From Certhia americana (lineage: Eukaryota; Chordata; Aves; Passeriformes; Certhiidae): a stretch of DNA of 64,000 nucleotides. The notes under the pieces are model-generated. The model did no database searches. It saw nothing but the letters and a program-made list of their open reading frames with translations, and had not been told where the DNA came from. Each line of letters opens with the position of its first letter. Position 1 is the stretch's first letter. The position numbers were made by a program, and so were the translations under genes. The stretch covers positions 9,570,410 through 9,634,409 of the forward strand of contig CM031870.1 in the NCBI GenBank assembly GCA_018697195.1, in the 5' to 3' direction. Positions 52,046 through 63,616 of the stretch are shown here, one piece after another.

Positions 52046-52660
52046 TCATAGAATGGTTTGGGTTGGGAGACACCTTAAAGATCATCTAGTTACACCTTCC
52101 ATTAGACCAGGTTGCTCCAAGCATAATTCCAGGTATGGGACAGCCACAATTTCTCTGGGCTACTTGTGCTAATCAGTGCCTCACCATCTTCACAGGAAAG
52201 AATTTCTTCCTTATATTTAAATCCAACCCTTCTCTCTTTAAGTTTAAAGTCATTATCCCTTGTTCTATCACTGCATGCCCTTGCCAGAAGTCCCTCTCCA
52301 GCCTCTTAGAGCCCCTTTAGGCACTGGAAAAGGTGCCTCAGAATCTTGTGTACTTCAGACAGAACACCCTCAGCTCTCCCAGTCTGTCTCCAGAGCAAAG
52401 GTTCTCCAGCCCTCTGAGCATCTTCATGGCCTCCTCTGGAATTGCTTCCACAGTTCCACATCTTTCTTGTGTTGGGTGCTCAGAGCTGGAGGCAGCTCTG
52501 CAGGTGAGATCTCAGGAGAGAGGAGCAGACAGCACAGTTCCCTCCTGCTGCAGCCCAGGACATGTTTGGCTTTCTGGGCTGTGATCGCACATTACTGAGT
52601 CAGGTTGAGCTCCTCTTCCACCAACATCCTCAGTCTTCTTCCTCAGGGCTGGCATCAATA
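52046..52660 (-). mobile_element. CR1 LINE, about 0.6 kb 3' portion
   Basis: It opens with TCATAGAATGGTTTGGGTTGG and AAAGATCATCTAG, the reverse complement of the canonical CR1 3' end. It continues through typical CR1 text (CTGGGCTACTTGTGC, CAGTGCCTCACCATCTTCACAG, CCTTGTTCTATCACTGCATGCCCTTG, AGCCCCTTTAGGCACTGGAA, CTCTCCAGCCCTCTGAGCATCTTCATGGCC). Only the end of the second reading frame and the 3' UTR are present, as is usual for these 5'-truncated elements. An A17-type run at about 52018-52035 lies just outside its 3' end. Confidence 0.92.
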
Positions 52661-52991
52661 TCCTTAAGCCCATTAACACAACAAAACATAGATGTCTGTT
52701 TATATTAAAACTTTATTTATTTATGAAATAAAAATTTTGCATCCCAGTATCTACTGGCATGCAAATGTCCCATTTAACAGTAAAGGTCCTGCCATATTTT
52801 AGTAGAGTTTAATACAGTGGCATTGTTTTTCAGCTGGCTGTAGTGCTGGTCGTGGGCCTGGCAAATGTGACCTTCAAGGCTAGTCTTAGGACTGTGGGAT
52901 TTTTTAGATATACACAAAAACCCCTCAAACCCCGCATCACTATTTATTCTAAAAATACAATAACCACTAGGAAGAATAGGAAGTTCACAAA

Positions 52992-53294
52992 TGTTGCTAT
53001 ACAACACGAAACGAATCACACACACACGACACCTTTCTTCGAACAAGGGCAGAAGAAAGAGGATGTTTATTGTAAGACTCTAATTTATATATGTTACAGA
53101 ACTTGTTCACCATTGGTCTGACAGGTAACCTCTTCTCAGACTACATTGGTCAAATTAAAAGTCTATCAATTCTCGTTTCCTCTATGGAGGAATGTAAACA
53201 ATTGTTTTTTACAGAGATGTGTGTGTGGGACTTGACTCTAGGAATTTGAAAACATCAGAAGGCTAGAAAGAAACATGCAAAAGCAGGGGCGACA
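52992..53294 (-). mobile_element. Solo LTR, family A (minus orientation) with 6-bp target duplication
   Basis: On the minus strand the element runs from TGTCGCCCCTG to GTATAGCAACA (303 bp, TG...CA). It is flanked on both sides by CACAAA (52986-52991 and 53295-53300), a perfect 6-bp target-site duplication. It contains CCAAT-type motifs (GACCAATG twice), a TATA-like CATATATAAATTAG and a poly(A) signal in TACAATAAAC. It is homologous to 24828-25128 in the opposite orientation. The absence of internal sequence between the duplications marks it as a solo LTR left by recombination. The 6-bp duplication fits ERVK-type (or some ERV1-type) avian elements. Confidence 0.88.
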
Positions 53295-54004
53295 CACAAA
53301 GTTACAATTCTGCTTTTGGAAGGGTAGAGAGCATTATTCCCTCAGATGCTACTGGAGCCCATAATATTTACACTTAGCCATTAGGAGAGAACCAAAACAA
53401 AAGGTATATTCCAAAGGGATAGATCCTTATTTTTTCATTATGGGTTTAATTATTCTGTATTAACTGATACACCTCCACTGCAGCAGATGGGGTTCCTTTC
53501 ACCACAGGTGGTCTTCTTTGAGCACAATGTCTAAGCCCAAAGTTCCCTACCACAGGTTGGTAAAGGCAGGTTTCCCAGCAAAGACAAACAACTCAGCACA
53601 AGGCAGTTCAGCTCCCATGCAGCCACACCCTGCACCTGGCAGGGCTGCAGGCACTATCACAGCAGGCAAAAAAACCACACCAGAAAGCCTGTTTCTCACC
53701 TGTCAGGCTGGTTTTAGGTCATGTGAGGGAGGAGGGTGAGGGAATGACTCTCCAGCCCTGGTCTTCAATGTTTTCAGCACAAGTGGTTCAACATTTTAAG
53801 AGTTGTTTCATTATGCTATACCTTAATTTATGGCATATATTTGTGAATTGCCTGTTTGGACACAGCTATAAGAAGTTGGGAATACTTTGTCTGTCACAAA
53901 CATAACCAAAGGAAGGAGGCTTCAACAGCTATTCACACAGAGTTTGAAAGCCAGGCATAATCTGAGAGGTGATGCTGCTATTGCTTCCAGTTTGGACAAA
54001 AACA

Positions 54005-54125
54005 TTCCAACCCCCTCCCCCCAAAAAAATCAAACCCAAAGAAAACCTCCAAAAGACCCCCCAAAAACCCCCCCAACCAAACATAAAAAATCACCAAAAA
54101 AATCCCAAACAGAAAAAAAGCCTAA
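54005..54125. repeat. A/C-rich low-complexity tract
   Basis: Alternating C and A blocks very like the tract at 11580-11750. G/T-rich on the minus strand. Confidence 0.8.
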
Positions 54126-55030
54126 AAACTGCAACATCCAAAGATTTGAATAAAAAATCAGAGCTCACTGTAGTCCTGGGTTAGATGTCAGAAGAAACGA
54201 GATGAACATCCACGTGGCCCCCTCGTTCCTCACAACACACCCACTGGATCTGGTTGCAATTCCACCCTCCTCAGGAATTCAGCAGCAGTGCCAATCAGCC
54301 TTGGCTATCTATAAATTGTCCCAAGGATTTTGGAAGAGCTGCCAGAAGCTTTATTGACAATTGCTTTAAACTTTTGTTTGGATGCAAATAAAAGCTTTCA
54401 TCCCATTTGCCAAACACTGAAAGGTTAAGACAGATGAGAAAACCTTACGCCACAGAAAAACGCTTTTATCTTCTACAAATGTGATGGTCAAAACTTGCTG
54501 GGGATTAAAAAGCTCAAAGACAATCTTGTTGTATCTAAGAAAACCTGAAGTGGAACACACAATCTCAAAAGGGAATAATTTTAGGATCACAAGCTAAATG
54601 GTTTGAAGTCAAACTGTCCAACTTAACATAGCATCAAATAATGTCCTGTGTTCTTGGAGAAGCTGTTAGGATGAAGTTAAATGTATTATTAGATCCCATA
54701 CTTAGATTGTAAAATAAAGTATCAAAAATCCTTGCCTTCTCTCTCCTGAGAGGAACACTGCAAAAATAAGGATATTACAGGAATGGCTGAACTACTCAGC
54801 ATGGTTTGTATACACAAGGGGATGAACCATAGTGCAGCACTGGCTGAAAATATACAACAGATTCCATATGTGCAACACTGAAGTAGTTGGAAAAAGTGAA
54901 TCATCCTGCACAGAATGCAACGAGCAGTTTATGGCCTTCAACATGCACATGAATATGGGTTCAGAACTTCACAACACCCTCACTCAAAGCTGGACTCTCA
55001 TTTATGGGTAAAAAAGCTTTAATTTAAAGC

Positions 55031-55125
55031 TTTAAATTTCTCTTTTTTTTAATATAAGTGTTGTACTTTTATAGTATAAATTTAAATTTCTCTTTTTTAA
55101 TATAAGTGTTGTACTTTTAACTTAT
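55031..55125 (+). repeat. Tandem duplication, about 50-bp unit
   Basis: TTTAAATTTCTCTTTTTT followed by AATATAAGTGTTGTACTTTTA occurs twice in a row (starting at 55031 and 55081) with only small differences in the T run and tail. Confidence 0.9.
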
Positions 55126-58100
55126 GGGGGAAACAAAGTAAATTTTGTTCTCAGGTGTTATCAATGGTTTGCAAGTGCACTTTGATAGCACACAAGCAGC
55201 ATGCTTTGGGTTGAAAACATTAAACTGGTACTGTACAGGACATTGTGATTTGCAAGAATGAGTCCTTGCTGTGCATGTTTGGATTAAGTCTGTACCTGAA
55301 GCACACGCTAAGTGCGGCTAACTCCAAAGATGAAGCTGATTTTTAAAATGCTGATGGCTGTCCTAATAAGTATAATCTCCTTGCTTAGAGTACAGCCTCG
55401 ATGGAGAAAATGAGTAGTGTTGTGTATCTTTAGTGCACTCACTGTCTCCTGTTCCAGGGCTGCAGTTCCTTTTTACTCCTTGTTTATCCTGCTGTGAGGA
55501 CTGACTCAGCACCTGGTTGAGCTAGCAAGACTGGGAGATGTTTGGGCATCCCAAGAGCCAGTGCCTCAGCAGCTCTGAATCACTTTGCTCCTTGCCTGTT
55601 AGTGGGACAATCAGTCAGCAATCAATGCATGCAACCCTGAGAGGAAAGGGTGTTGGCCAGAGAGTCCAGATTTAACACAAGAGGAAATTAATATATACTA
55701 TTGAAATGAAATGAGGATTGTTACATGTTGTTTTGGGAAGATATTAATAAATTAGGGCAGTAAGTCACTACGGTGGCAGTAAGCTTGTGCATAATAAAGG
55801 AATATAAAAAAAGATATAGAAACATTTTTTTCAACTGCAATTTAAGAGCCTATGGAATAGGCTTTCAATTAAGGAGAAAAACCAGTTTGCTATGATTCAT
55901 TCAGAAGAATTCAGCAATAAAGAAGGCTCAAAGTTCTCAAATACTCCATATCTTTTTGCACTTCAGTACTGTTTTTGTAAAGCATGATTAGAAAAAATTC
56001 TGCTCTTCTCATATAAGTGAAATGGCCTATCTTCTAAGAGCGAAGGAAAAACTTAATGGTACTCTAGGACCTTGCATATATATATATATATACCATTATT
56101 GGGGTATATATACCATATATTGGGGCTTAAATTGAAAGCTTCACTTACCAGGTTGAGTTAAACCTGTGCATAGTGATGGCAGAATAACAGCTGCATGTAA
56201 TTCTAAATAGATAATTTTAAAAAAGCCCAAACCAACAAAACAGCACAGCTTCTTTGAATTGAATGGGCAGCATTAGCTTCCTCCTAACCCCCACTAACAG
56301 AGCTTGAAGGCTGGTTGGTCTTGTGGCTAAGAAAACAAGATGTGCGTGAAAAGGGAGAGGAATCAACCCCCTTTGGGATGATGACTGAAGTTGCCCCACT
56401 GTGACAGCAGCCTCTCAGGCAGAACAGGTACTGCAGAATTAGAACACTGAGAGGTTCCACTGGGAGGAATTGACACATAAAAATCTAGTCTCCACTCCAT
56501 TTATACTGTGTTCAAACACACACTGTATTGCTAAAATACAAAAATTTACCTAAAACCAGAAGTTGGCAAACTGAAGAGTCAATGCAGTGCTTCCTTATGA
56601 TGTGGTAACAAGCTGCCCGGAACAACACCGTTCCAACCTGAATGAATAAACTCAAAATAAAAAACATCAATGGATAAGACTAATGGGGAAGCTCAGATGA
56701 GAACACACACTGGATAAATGACTCATCACAATAGACCTCACATATTTCTTCAGGAACAATTCTGTACAGCTTTTGAACTCAGGCAATTCAGCTGATGACA
56801 GAATGTTGCTAAATCCCACCAAACCCACAACCATTTGCACCTACAAAGTGTTGTCAGGTCTGTATTTTCACAACAGCTTAAGTCTGTTTGATGTGGTTAC
56901 TACAACAGCGTCCACTTACATAAAAGTCTGCTAAGGACAAGACCTTTACCTTCCACCACTTCCTGCACAGCAACACTGCAGTGAAACTGCAGCAATCCTA
57001 CGAGGTTGTGGAAGTGAGGAACAAGCTGATTTGTCCGGTGTGCAGGACAATTTTCCCAGAAAAACACTTGCTTCCGGACTGAAGCTGACTCCCATCAGCA
57101 GGAGATTATGCCCCATATATTGATAATAAGATAATTTTTTTTTTTTTATAACCTACAATCTGAGGAATGAAGAAACTATTGAGATTATGCCCTTATAAGT
57201 ATTGCTCTCCCCAGCTTTTGCAGGAGACTACTTGATGCACCTTCATCAATTTTAGAGAACCTTAGTTATCTAAAATTTATTTGGACAGATCCCATCTCAC
57301 TTCCTGAATATCCCAATAATATTTTCTTATAAATTAAAAGTAAAAAACTACAACTTCAATATTTTTTACTTAAAATTGAGAATGCTACTCCTTCCTTTTA
57401 CAAAATCTGGCTCCTTGATCTAAATCCTATCACTCCCAGCAATGCTGTTCAAATTGTCTGGCTAATCCATTACTATAATGAAGAGCAGATGTCAATTCTG
57501 GCCAACAACTGGCCAGCCTGGAGGAGCACACTCAGATTTCCTTTTGACTGACTTGTGTATTTCCTTCCTGTGGAAGCATGAATTAGGCCAGAGGAAAGAG
57601 GGAGGAGGGCTGCACACACCCAGCTCCACACGCCCAATACAGATTGATCTGACTCTCCACAGTCCTCTCCTCAGCCTCAAATCTTCCAGTCATTAACAGT
57701 CCTTCATTCAAACTAATCAGTATCTCTTGTTCACTCCCTTTATATCAACCAGATCTTTACAGTCTGCTGCAATAATATAGTCTTTGATTTTTTCCCAAAG
57801 TCGTCAAACCAGAATACATATACAAATAATAATTATTATAATACAGATTCATTTGCTTTGTGAAATTAATTCTTTTTAATGAAGACCCTTATGATAACAT
57901 CTTAGTATTGGCAAGTGCTTGCATTCAAAAACATTGTGTCAGGCCACAATATATTTTTTATAAGATTATATAGATTATTCTTTTTTTATAAGATTAAAAA
58001 AATTATAGGTTTCAAAAAATGAATTTTGAGCTTTGTTTAGATGACAAGTACATTTTCTTCCATTTTTCTTTGTTTTGTTTTTCTTTTAATATGAGGGTAA

Positions 58101-58983
58101 AAGGCTTTCTCATATTTCTATGGCTGTGTTTGAGAAAACAGTAAATGCCTGAGATTCATAATAATGTTGTAAGAGTTACAACACACTGCTGTTTCGTGAT
58201 ACCCTTATGCACTATTAACAGGATTTAAAATGCCAAATTTGTAAGAATCATTACTACTTCAAATGTATGTTTTTAATTAGAATTTTAATGCACTAAAAGC
58301 TTAGATATTATTAATGATAGTGCTCATGCTGTGCACACTTAGAATTAATACTTTCAAGCACTATGAAAACAATTTCTAGTTTAAGAATACACAGGTCTAA
58401 ATTTTGCCTGAGTATCCACTTAAGTAAATGAGATTAAAGAATGCATATCTGCAGGCAGAATCATGGACATTGTCATGTCCATGTCTCATACAGAACCCCA
58501 GTGCTCTCATGAAGAGTTAAATGCATATTCCATTGAGCAACTCTGTTTTCTCCCTTTTCTGTACTGCTTTCCTGTGGGATTTAGTTAAGTGGTCATTAAA
58601 AGACTTAAAACTACATAAGAATTCTCTAGGAGTAACAATACTGTGTTTTTCTAGTAGACAATTAGAAGGACCTAACGTGTGGGGACATAATAATAAGCAA
58701 AGATAGATTATCCAAACGATATTAGAATCTTTGCAGTGTGGCCCAGTCCTCAGAAAATAAGCTAACCCAAAAATTCTTTTCAGATTATCCAGTTCCTGGA
58801 TTTAAATTTCTATGTGTACATATTTGATAGTGTACAATGTACATGTGCAAACATTTATATGGAAAGAAGTGCATCTGCACGTCAGGCTTGCTATTTGAAT
58901 GAGAATTCTGCTGGAATGCAGGGAAGCAGAACCATTCCACTGATGGCTCAGAGTCCCTGTTTATTTATCTATGTGCTCTGCAG

Positions 58984-59052
58984 AACAGATCCATACAGAA
59001 ACATTGTCCTCACTGGTGGAGCTGCTTGTCACCCAGCTTTGACTGCAAATGG
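58984..59052 (+). pseudogene. Possible orphan exon with actin-like motif
   Basis: A 69-bp segment between a good acceptor (TATCTATGTGCTCTGCAG) and a consensus donor (GTAAGT). In the phase 2 to 2 frame it reads D-P-Y-R-N-I-V-L-T-G-G then H-P-A-L. This recalls the actin-family motif D-L-Y-x-N-x-V-L-S-G-G-x-x-x-x-P-G-L. No neighbouring actin-like exon was found, the start methionine and other actin motifs are absent, and 23 residues can match by chance. It could be a relic of an actin-related gene, a non-coding exon, or coincidence. Confidence 0.22.
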
Positions 59053-59633
59053 GTAAGTCTTCTTCTTTGGCCACTTGTAGGAAATAAAAATGCTATGTAG
59101 CCTATTTTACTCTACAGATCAGATGAAAATCTATTAAATTCTTGCATTCTAAATATGTGATGTTGTTTGGAGTGTCTTCAGAGTGAGTAGTTCTCTTGGA
59201 GAAGCAAACACCATATTTTCTAATTAATTCTAAATGATTTAAAGTGATTTAAAGATTTGTGCTTTTTTTTTGGATTGCAAGGTCAATAGCCAAAGTGACA
59301 AAATACACTCTTCCTCTAAGCAGTTCAAGTTCACACTACTTTTCAAAATAGTGTGTTCTTGTAGGGTACTTTGACCTTCTTTTGGATTTTGCTTGTACAA
59401 TGAAATCCTAGTCCTGCCACTCCAACTACACACTCCTGCAGACTTCAAAAACCAGCAATTTTTCTGTGGTCAAGGCCTTATTACCCCATTGTAATAATAC
59501 AATTTAGTCTCCTGTATTCTTATCTCTAGCAGAGTGATAGGTTAGGAGTTCTTTTCTATGGTATTTGATTTGTAAAGCTCTTTAAATGGTTGGGTTACTA
59601 TTGCAATTATTTTGGCAGGATGGTAAGCAACAC

Positions 59634-61017
59634 TGTCATGGGTTGTCGTGAAAAACGTAACCAAACTGTGTATTCTATCACATCTGTTGAAACTGGGGTG
59701 GTGGTGGGTGCTGTAATTGTCTGTCAATGGCCAACTGTCAAGAAACCTGCTGGGGCAGTTTTCTTATCTCTCCCACAACCCATTCTCCCTCCAGGGAGAG
59801 ATCTTCTGCTAATGGGCCATTGAGTCTCACTGATAAAATTACATCATCCCACTGGGAAATGCTTCAACCAGGGGAAGGAGCCAAGTATTCCTACCTGGAT
59901 AAAAATCTGGGAGCTGGAACACCAAGCAGCCTTTTCCACTGGATTCTCAGAGGAAGACCAGGCCTATCTATCACCACTGGACCTTCAGTGAAAAACTCCA
60001 CTTTTCTCCAGGAGCATCACTTCAGCAGAGCCACATCTGCCACTGGGACTGCAGCCACCATTGAATGGCACTGCCACCAACACCCTGACCCACAGGGTGT
60101 TGTCAGATTATATCCTGACTCTGTGTCCTGGGATGATGCTGAATTGTATCCCCATTCATCTGTTTAGCTCAGAAATAAGTATTGCACCTTTAAAACTGGA
60201 TATGAGATTGAAGGAGAAGCGGTGGAGTGTCTGAGGTGGTTGTTTTCAAAACAAAAGATAGGAGTTTTCAGTTTTCCATCACTCACAACCTCTGTTGTCT
60301 GCAGTGCAGATAGTGGGACAGAGCTCTCTTTTGTTTTTCATTAGTTTTTGGCTAGCTGAAGCAAAGAAGTTTTATGGACTGTGGTTTCCCCCCGCCCCGA
60401 CCTTCTTTTCTTTGGAACTATTTGAACGTACTCTGGACTAAAGACTCAGAAGAGCACCAGGAGCTCAGTCCTGTGGCCCACTGGGCCTGGCCTGGGCCCA
60501 GCTTTTCCCAGCATGGAGGGACTGACAACAACTGGGTGAGCTGAGCTACAGCCCACGAGAGAGACTTTCTGAATTTGTCATGTCTTTGGAGTGGTGAGAG
60601 GTTTTGTTGGTTAGTATTGTTCATTTGTTGTGCTGGGGAGTGCTTTGCTTGTTAAATAAACAAATTTTTTCTACTTTCCTCCAAAGAAGCTTTTTTTCCC
60701 AAACCAGCTGGGGGAGGGGCCAGTTGGATTTGCTTTCTAGAGGGATTCCACTTGGAGGTTTCTCCCCAAATTTGCCCTAAACCAGGACACTCTGTCAGTG
60801 AGTTTGTTTTCTTTCTTTCTCTTTCTTTTTCTCCATTGTAACACTGCGTTTTGGTTTTATTGTTTATTTTAGTTGCCCTAATAAAGAACTGTTATTCCTA
60901 TTCCCATATCTTTGCCCGAGAGCCCCCTTACTTTCAAAGTTATAATAATTTGGAGGGAGGGGGTTTAAATTCTCCATTCCAAGGGAGGCTCCTGCCTTCT
61001 CCATTCAAACCATGGCA
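59634..61017 (+). mobile_element. Long solo LTR (ERVL-like) with 5-bp target duplication
   Basis: The element runs from TGTCATGG to CCATGGCA, near-perfect inverted ends with TG...CA, 1384 bp. It is flanked by AACAC on both sides (59629-59633 and 61018-61022), a 5-bp target duplication as expected for ERVL-type elements. A poly(A) signal AATAAA at 60880-60885 is followed by text typical of passerine LTR ends (AAGAACTGTTATTCCTATTCCCATATC). The 146-codon open frame inside (from 59727) is LTR sequence, not a gene. No internal viral region adjoins it. The orientation is from the poly(A) signal; the family name is inference. Confidence 0.87.
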
Positions 61018-61089
61018 AACACACAGGTTTATTTGTAACATATTAAGCCCTTGACATACTGTACTACACTTCAGAGGCTCTGCAATTGC

Positions 61090-61110
61090 TTTTTTTTTTT
61101 TTTTTTTTTT
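61090..61110 (+). repeat. Poly(T) run, 21 bases
   Basis: A T21 homopolymer lying some 70 bases after the long LTR and its target duplication. On the minus strand it is a poly(A), but no retroposed body was recognised. Confidence 0.9.
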
Positions 61111-63508
61111 GTAGCTGTTTGCTTTTGCTTTTAGTCCTTGCCAATTTATTTCCTTTTTTCTAAACAAAGCTAGGATAGTTAAATCCTAATGTTAAAGCAT
61201 TTTAGTAGCTAGATCCAGTTACAAAGCTAATTTTTAATTTATCATTTTCTGGCCAAGTTTTGATTAAATAGAAAAACTCTGCAAATGGGCTAAAAGGACA
61301 TGATTCAGTAGTCAATAGCATCAAAATACCCTCTGATTAAAAGGTCCCTGGACTCAATACTTTTGCTACTCTGATCCATAACCACTTTCTAAGGGGCTGC
61401 TTTTAGGAAGTTCTCATAATATGATCACTGCACAGGCAAACAGCTTTGTTTGATACAGGGGCAGCACTACAGTTTACCTTGGCTACTTTTTGCCAGCAAT
61501 GTTTATTGATTTTCTTAAAGTAATTATAACATTTATACAAAGAAAGAGCATTTTCCAGGAGAACACCTAACAGTGGGGAAGAAAGGAAGAATATGCTCTT
61601 CCTTTTTATTGAATGTCATCTCCCCAGATTTGCATATCCTACAGATCAGTGTGGTAAACAAACATTTGAACTAATATGACCTATATAGATTTGCTATATA
61701 AACCATGGAACTAGCTCCCTGAAAAGCTTTGCTGTTTATGCCTAAATCTTTCCCTTTTTTCAGCACAGCCTAACTGCAGTCAACTAAAAACATTAATTTT
61801 CAGGATATTTTTGGACATGTGCAAGAGGCAGTGAAGAACAATAATTGATGGAAGAAGGGAAGGAGAAAAAGGAAATGTCCTCTGATCCCTCAGGATTTCG
61901 TAAGTTTGTTGGAACTCCTTCCAAGCTCTTTGTTCTAGACTCAGCAAGCCTGAACAAGAATTTCAGTTCTCAAGGAGTTAAGAATTGCTGGGAAGCTGCT
62001 GCTCTTGCTTAACCTCCCAGTGTTATTTTGAGGGAGAGGAGAAAACATTCCCAAGGCTAGAGTGGGAAGGGGTATGTGAGACAGGTTCTTTACCAAGGTT
62101 ACATAAGGCTTGTACAGATCTGAGACACCTACAAGCATACCACGGCTCTGAAGGATGAAAGCAAAGAACCCTCTGATCCCTGCAGAGGGAAAGGAAAATG
62201 GGGACAAAGAATCTTGTTACGGCACAATGGTCTTTAGGGGACTAATGAAATTATGGCATAGCAGCTCCTTTGGATGGACTTTAAAAGAGCCACAAAACAG
62301 GAAAAAATCTATGTCACTCTTTTCTTTCTCATTGTTTTCTCCATCCTGCCTGTTATTAAACTGTCCAATGGTAAAATCGTCCTACAGCACACTTTCTATT
62401 TATTCAATTATAGACATGGCAGCACTGGCATACAAGACTACATTTGAACTCAGTTTCATTGATGAAACCACTTCCCAGTTAGCACCAGCTCCTCAGTATT
62501 ACTTATACTGGCATGGCAGTAATTGTAACATTTTTTTAAAAAGTAAGCACAGAAAGGGTCTACTAGTGTTGTATACTCTGAATCAATAATCTGGATGATT
62601 CTTACACAGATTCTTGAGGAAAAATACAGTGTCAGATTTGTTACTGTGCTAGAAGTCTTTCAATGGTACATTAGTTTTCATTGCAACAAACTAATGGATT
62701 GGTATTACAAGGATGCCTATAGAGAATAGTGTCTTATATTACTCTTATTAGGAGTTTTGGCATAGTATTTCCATTTTTGGAGAAGTCAGATTACAGCCTG
62801 TCTAGGCAGAGCTATTTTTATCAGAAGTTAACAACTAATTACACAATTACCCTAATGATCAGCAGCAGCTCCCTCAGTCTGAAGGCTTCTCTTTCTTGGA
62901 GTCAGTGGCAATCATGAGGTTCTTTTCTTCCAGGTTCACTTGTATTCCTGCTCAGATAAATCCAAAGATCTTGTTAGCCTGGTTTTACTTACATCCTCTT
63001 ATTGCACAGAACATGTGCTGATCCCTGCTAGCTACAAAAATACTGAACATTTTCATCATCTTGACAGATAGATGATAAAGCATAAACTGTAGCTATGTAA
63101 TCACTGTGAGTAAGAAAAAACCCAACTTATTATTCCACTTGTTATATTACAAATTAATGAGATCCACACTCTATTGCTGGTCCATTTACATATCTGCATA
63201 TTGTCTATAAATCAATGTTTCACATTGAAATTTCATCATCCAATGTACACTATGCCATCAATATTTGACCCCGTATTTACATTATACAGCCTCTCCTGGT
63301 CATGATGGCTACTTTCAGACTTTTCTCTGAAAGCTCCTCATTTGTAAAAGGAAATTCTACCTACTGGAAAAAAAGGCTTATATCAAATACACAGGTAAAT
63401 TGTGTTCACTGCATGAGAGCTGGTAGTGGGAAGTGGGAGACACCTCTGTTCATTTATGAATTTTGGCTGCTTTCAAAGATACTGTCTAGGACATGGCAAG
63501 CAGGAAGA

Positions 63509-63616
63509 ACTGGCATGGAATGGCATGGCTTGTCTTCTGTTGTCTTTTTTTTTTCAAACTTTACTGGCATGGAATGGCATGGCTTGTCTTCTGTTGTCTT
63601 TTTTTTTTTTTTAACC
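63509..63616 (+). repeat. Tandem duplication, 54-bp unit
   Basis: ACTGGCATGGAATGGCATGG followed by CTTGTCTTCTGTTGTC and a T run occurs twice head to tail, near-identical. Each unit itself contains TGGCATGG twice. The near identity points to a recent duplication. Confidence 0.93.

Larger units (their letters stand above)
53310..58970. other. Gene-poor sequence
   Basis: AT-rich. It holds an A/C-rich tract (about 54005-54125), a 50-bp tandem duplication (55031-55125), a short TA repeat (about 56077-56093) and no supported gene. Confidence 0.5.

Noticed and set aside
52260..52598. 112-codon and 83-codon plus-strand frames
   Set aside because: They are antisense readings of the CR1 LINE 3' portion.
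59727..60167. 146-codon open frame on the plus strand
   Set aside because: It lies wholly inside the LTR at 59634-61017; not a gene.
62155..62589. 144-codon open frame on the plus strand
   Set aside because: No domain, no splice context, serine/leucine-rich composition of AT-rich chance frames.
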